Positions 61,236 to 64,000 of a stretch of DNA of 64,000 nt are shown here, piece after piece. This stretch comes from Klebsormidium nitens (Eukaryota > Streptophyta > Klebsormidiophyceae > Klebsormidiales > Klebsormidiaceae), in assembly GCA_000708835.1 (NCBI GenBank), contig DF236978.1, forward strand, positions 186,001 through 250,000, given 5' to 3'. The notes under the pieces were generated by a model, which was given only the letters and a program-made list of their open reading frames with translations, made no database searches and had not been told where the DNA came from. Position 1 is the stretch's first letter. Each line of letters begins with the position of its first letter. The position numbers were made by a program, and so were the translations under genes.

Positions 61236-62734
61236 ATTGCTTGTGGAGATACCGGAACGTGTACGGTCTTGATCGAGACAGTCGTGAAAATCAGCTACGT
61301 TGTTGAAGAGGCAGGCCGGCGGCCGTTGCGAGGATCCTTCGAGTTTATAGGAGAGCTTGATTCTCTCGCTGCGCACTTGAACACACCCGGCGCATTTGGG
61401 CGTTGGGGTGGATTGGCCCGATTTTATTCACATGTTGTCGCGATAAGGGCCTTCACGATAAGGCGTTCCGACTGCCTAGCTCGGGGAATTCGTGTACATT
61501 GGCGTTCATGGAGGTGTAGTGCATGCATACTGATGTTGTTGAACGAGAAAATTCTCCTTAAAACTCCGGGACCTTTTGTTTCTTGATCGGTCGGACCATC
61601 TGCATATATGCAAGCGATTCTGATGCATCAACGGCGTCGGACCATATTGCACTACTATATCAGTATGGTGCGGATCAATTGGATCAGCCTGAGAATCCAG
61701 ACTGGACTTTTTTGACGTTTCATTGTGGTAGGTTGACCTAAGTACGTTATCGCAACAGGGTCGGACCGAATCTTGTTGTACTTTGATCAAGAATTACAGT
61801 TTCATAGCTGTAGAAGGGAATTCAACCTTCTATGTACGAGCGACTGATACATTATATGCAGTTTGTTCTTTGCTAGAGACGGTATGCTTTCGAGTTTGTC
61901 ACACTGTGCCATGCATGAATCAACCGTGACCGTTATAACGAACTTAGCTTAGCCCTAAGATTCAGTTTTACTTGCACAGTGCTAGCTTGATATCGGATCA
62001 CCTAACTGTTGCGGCTTGCGCATGCGCAGCAAATTGTTGCATGGTGAAGAATAATTTGACATATATCATCTACCGTCCACAATTGTGGGTTTGGCACGTA
62101 CCATAGTTTGCAGCATGGGCCCGACGATCGGCCGGCCGGGGACTAGCAAGTATGTATATGATGGATACAAGCACACAAGCTCATTCGGTGCCCCGCAGTC
62201 CGACAGCTATAGCTCCATAAAGTGACTGATCCGGCGATCGCAATTGAATCTTGAAGGGACTTGGTACATTCAATTTGTTATAAGTCAGGACTCAGACGTA
62301 CCGGTATATGCGGATATAGGATACAATATCGAACTGCAATCTAGGGTGAGTGACTCACCCACTTAGTGTCGATTCTTGTGAAGCTCATGTGCAAATATGT
62401 TGCTTAGTAAGCGCTACTAGCTCGGTCATTTTCAGAATCAGTGAGGTCGACCGTTTTAAACCTTACTTTTCACCACCGAGGTCAGATCATTGAAATAATA
62501 GCCTGAAAGCTGGCTGCCGCGCTACTCCTGCAATGTGGCGTGCAGATTCTTGCTCCTGTTGACCTTCCCTCTCAATCTCCAAAGATGTCAATTCCATGGC
62601 CAACGTCCTAAGTTGCTTCTTCATTCTACAGCTAGTGTCCTTTCAACCATAATGCTTTATTGTCTGCTTCTCTACGACCACGATCATAGAGAAACACAGC
62701 AATGACACCCTTTCAACTTGCAATTCCCCAAGAA
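61236..62734. other. Convergent intergenic region
   Basis: The 3' flanks of gene B (+) and the DHHC gene (-) meet here. No gene, RNA or clear repeat was identified. Confidence 0.45.
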
Positions 62735-64000
62735 TCAAACGTGCTTTCCAGAACTAGAGGGCCGAGCACTTTTTGTAGCTTTTTTAGGGGGCAAGCCGAG
62801 TCCCAAACCCTGGCCAAGCCCCAGCCCAAGCGGCCCGTTGCTTTGACCTTTCTCCACATCGTTATGCACATGCCCGTTATCGTGTTCGTGATTACAACTG
62901 CTCGAATGCACATGCCCCTTTCCAAATAGACTACCCAAGAAACCCCCACCCGAATGCCCATTCGTGCCCGCGCTTGGCGTCGCGTGCTCATGGCTATGTG
63001 CGCGACTAAGAAGCTGCGGAATCTGCATGGGAGGATCCGTCGGCGCTGTCCAGGGAACGTCCACATCAGTGGTGTAGCCTTTCGAGAGGAACTCGGCGCA
63101 ATTCGCCCGCATGCCCTTGTCATACGGGTTGAAGTACCGGCCGTCGCCGCTCCGGAGGTACGAGTAGCGGTGCGAGTTCGCAACTTCGTTGGTCGTCACA
63201 TTACGCGCAATCTGCAAGAGTACGCAATCCCTTTAAAAAAAGTGGTCAAGAACCAGAAAAACGTCACAAGGTCGTTACTCCATGACTAGATTATGGATGA
63301 CTGGGGCCGCCTATGTTGTGCGCTTTGGACAATCTGAAGGCTTGATAACACTCACGGCTCAGGTCGTCCTACACTAATGCAACTATGTGTGATCGCTTTT
63401 ACTAGTAGACTCTACAGCATGCCTTCCGAAACGATAGCAGACGCATAAGTCATCACTATCTACATAAATCTTTCGTCTTTGTTACAGTCAAAGACAGTTG
63501 CTCAATCCGCTGAAATGGATCCTCAACTGTTGCAGACATCGGTGTCATTATTTTATGAACGAACTTCTACTTACAAACGCTCAAATCATGAAAACGTAAG
63601 TCGCAAAACCTACTCCAGTAGACCGCAACAATGCCGCAACAGCATTGCTCGCCAAGTACACTATGCGAAATGGCTACTCATTCGTCCTTTTGCCGTGAAC
63701 AGCAACTGAAAAACTGGAAAAATAAAGAGTCCGCCTTGCTTCTTGCTTCTTCCTGGATTTCGTCCTGGAAACCGGTTGAACAGCATCAGAAAGTGCAAAC
63801 ATTGTAGATCATAGCGTGAAAGAAGATTCGTTCGATCATATCGGCTGCTGACTTGGTCTGCAAAAGCAGCAAGTCCTTCAACCAGATAAGGGGGTATTCC
63901 GTTGGTTGTAAAGGCAGCCCACCTGCATCCCCTGGATGACTGCCAGTGAGAGCACGCTCATGAGCATGAAGAGGTCCCCAATGACAAACCCGAGCGCGCC
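62735..64000 (-). CDS. DHHC protein S-acyltransferase, C-terminal part (plant PAT13/14/16-like)
   Basis: Two exons are visible: 64000-63923 (continuing beyond the window) and 63211-62735, joined in phase 0. The first encodes a transmembrane segment ([19 protein letters not shown]). The second begins [20 protein letters not shown], then [19 protein letters not shown]. This is the TTxE-type motif and NPYD...NCxxFLxKGY block that follow the last membrane helix in plant DHHC palmitoyltransferases, which attach palmitate to Cys residues of membrane proteins. The catalytic DHHC domain lies outside the window. The tail is unusual: His-rich ([28 protein letters not shown]) and then a [14 protein letters not shown] run and basic KKATKSARP. 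Confidence 0.85.

Overview
The window is nuclear DNA from a eukaryote of the green lineage, most likely a streptophyte alga with a compact genome; Klebsormidium or a relative is my guess from gene density, roughly balanced base composition and introns of a few hundred bases. Supporting signs are GT-AG introns in every gene, C2H2 fingers with the plant-specific QALGGH core, two members of the plant root-cap/LEA-related secreted family, a plant-type MBOAT lysophospholipid acyltransferase, a plant-type DHHC S-acyltransferase and a flagellar gene (CFAP70), which implies motile cells.

Layout from left to right: the 3' exon of a long disordered S/T-P-rich protein (+, 465-3125); root-cap-like gene A (-, 11032-5088); a large gene ending in three PHD fingers (+, 13040-19985); a gene with two MBD-like domains and a BAH domain (-, 25860-21961) with two reading-frame problems; a C2H2 zinc finger-bromodomain gene (-, 36624-29024); CFAP70 (+, 37462-45337), divergent from the bromodomain gene; an LPCAT-type MBOAT gene (-, 54137-46360); root-cap-like gene B (+, 56319-61235), whose last exon holds a 331-base assembly gap; and the 3' end of a DHHC palmitoyltransferase (-, 64000-62735). 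Exon limits were set by hand from splice sites, phase continuity and similarity to remembered families. They are predictions without transcript support.

Three neighbouring genes (13-37 kb) look like chromatin readers (PHD x3; MBD x2 + BAH; C2H2 x5 + bromodomain). Genes A and B are close paralogues in opposite orientation about 45 kb apart, with all seven exons matching in phase and, for the internal exons, in exact length. CFAP70 carries local tandem duplications of exon sequence at three sites. Four non-coding elements with terminal inverted repeats were found: one in A intron 1 (TAG target duplication), one CACTA-type MITE in B intron 3 (AGC target duplication), one in the LPCAT intron 7 with internal minisatellites, and one intergenic foldback near 28 kb.
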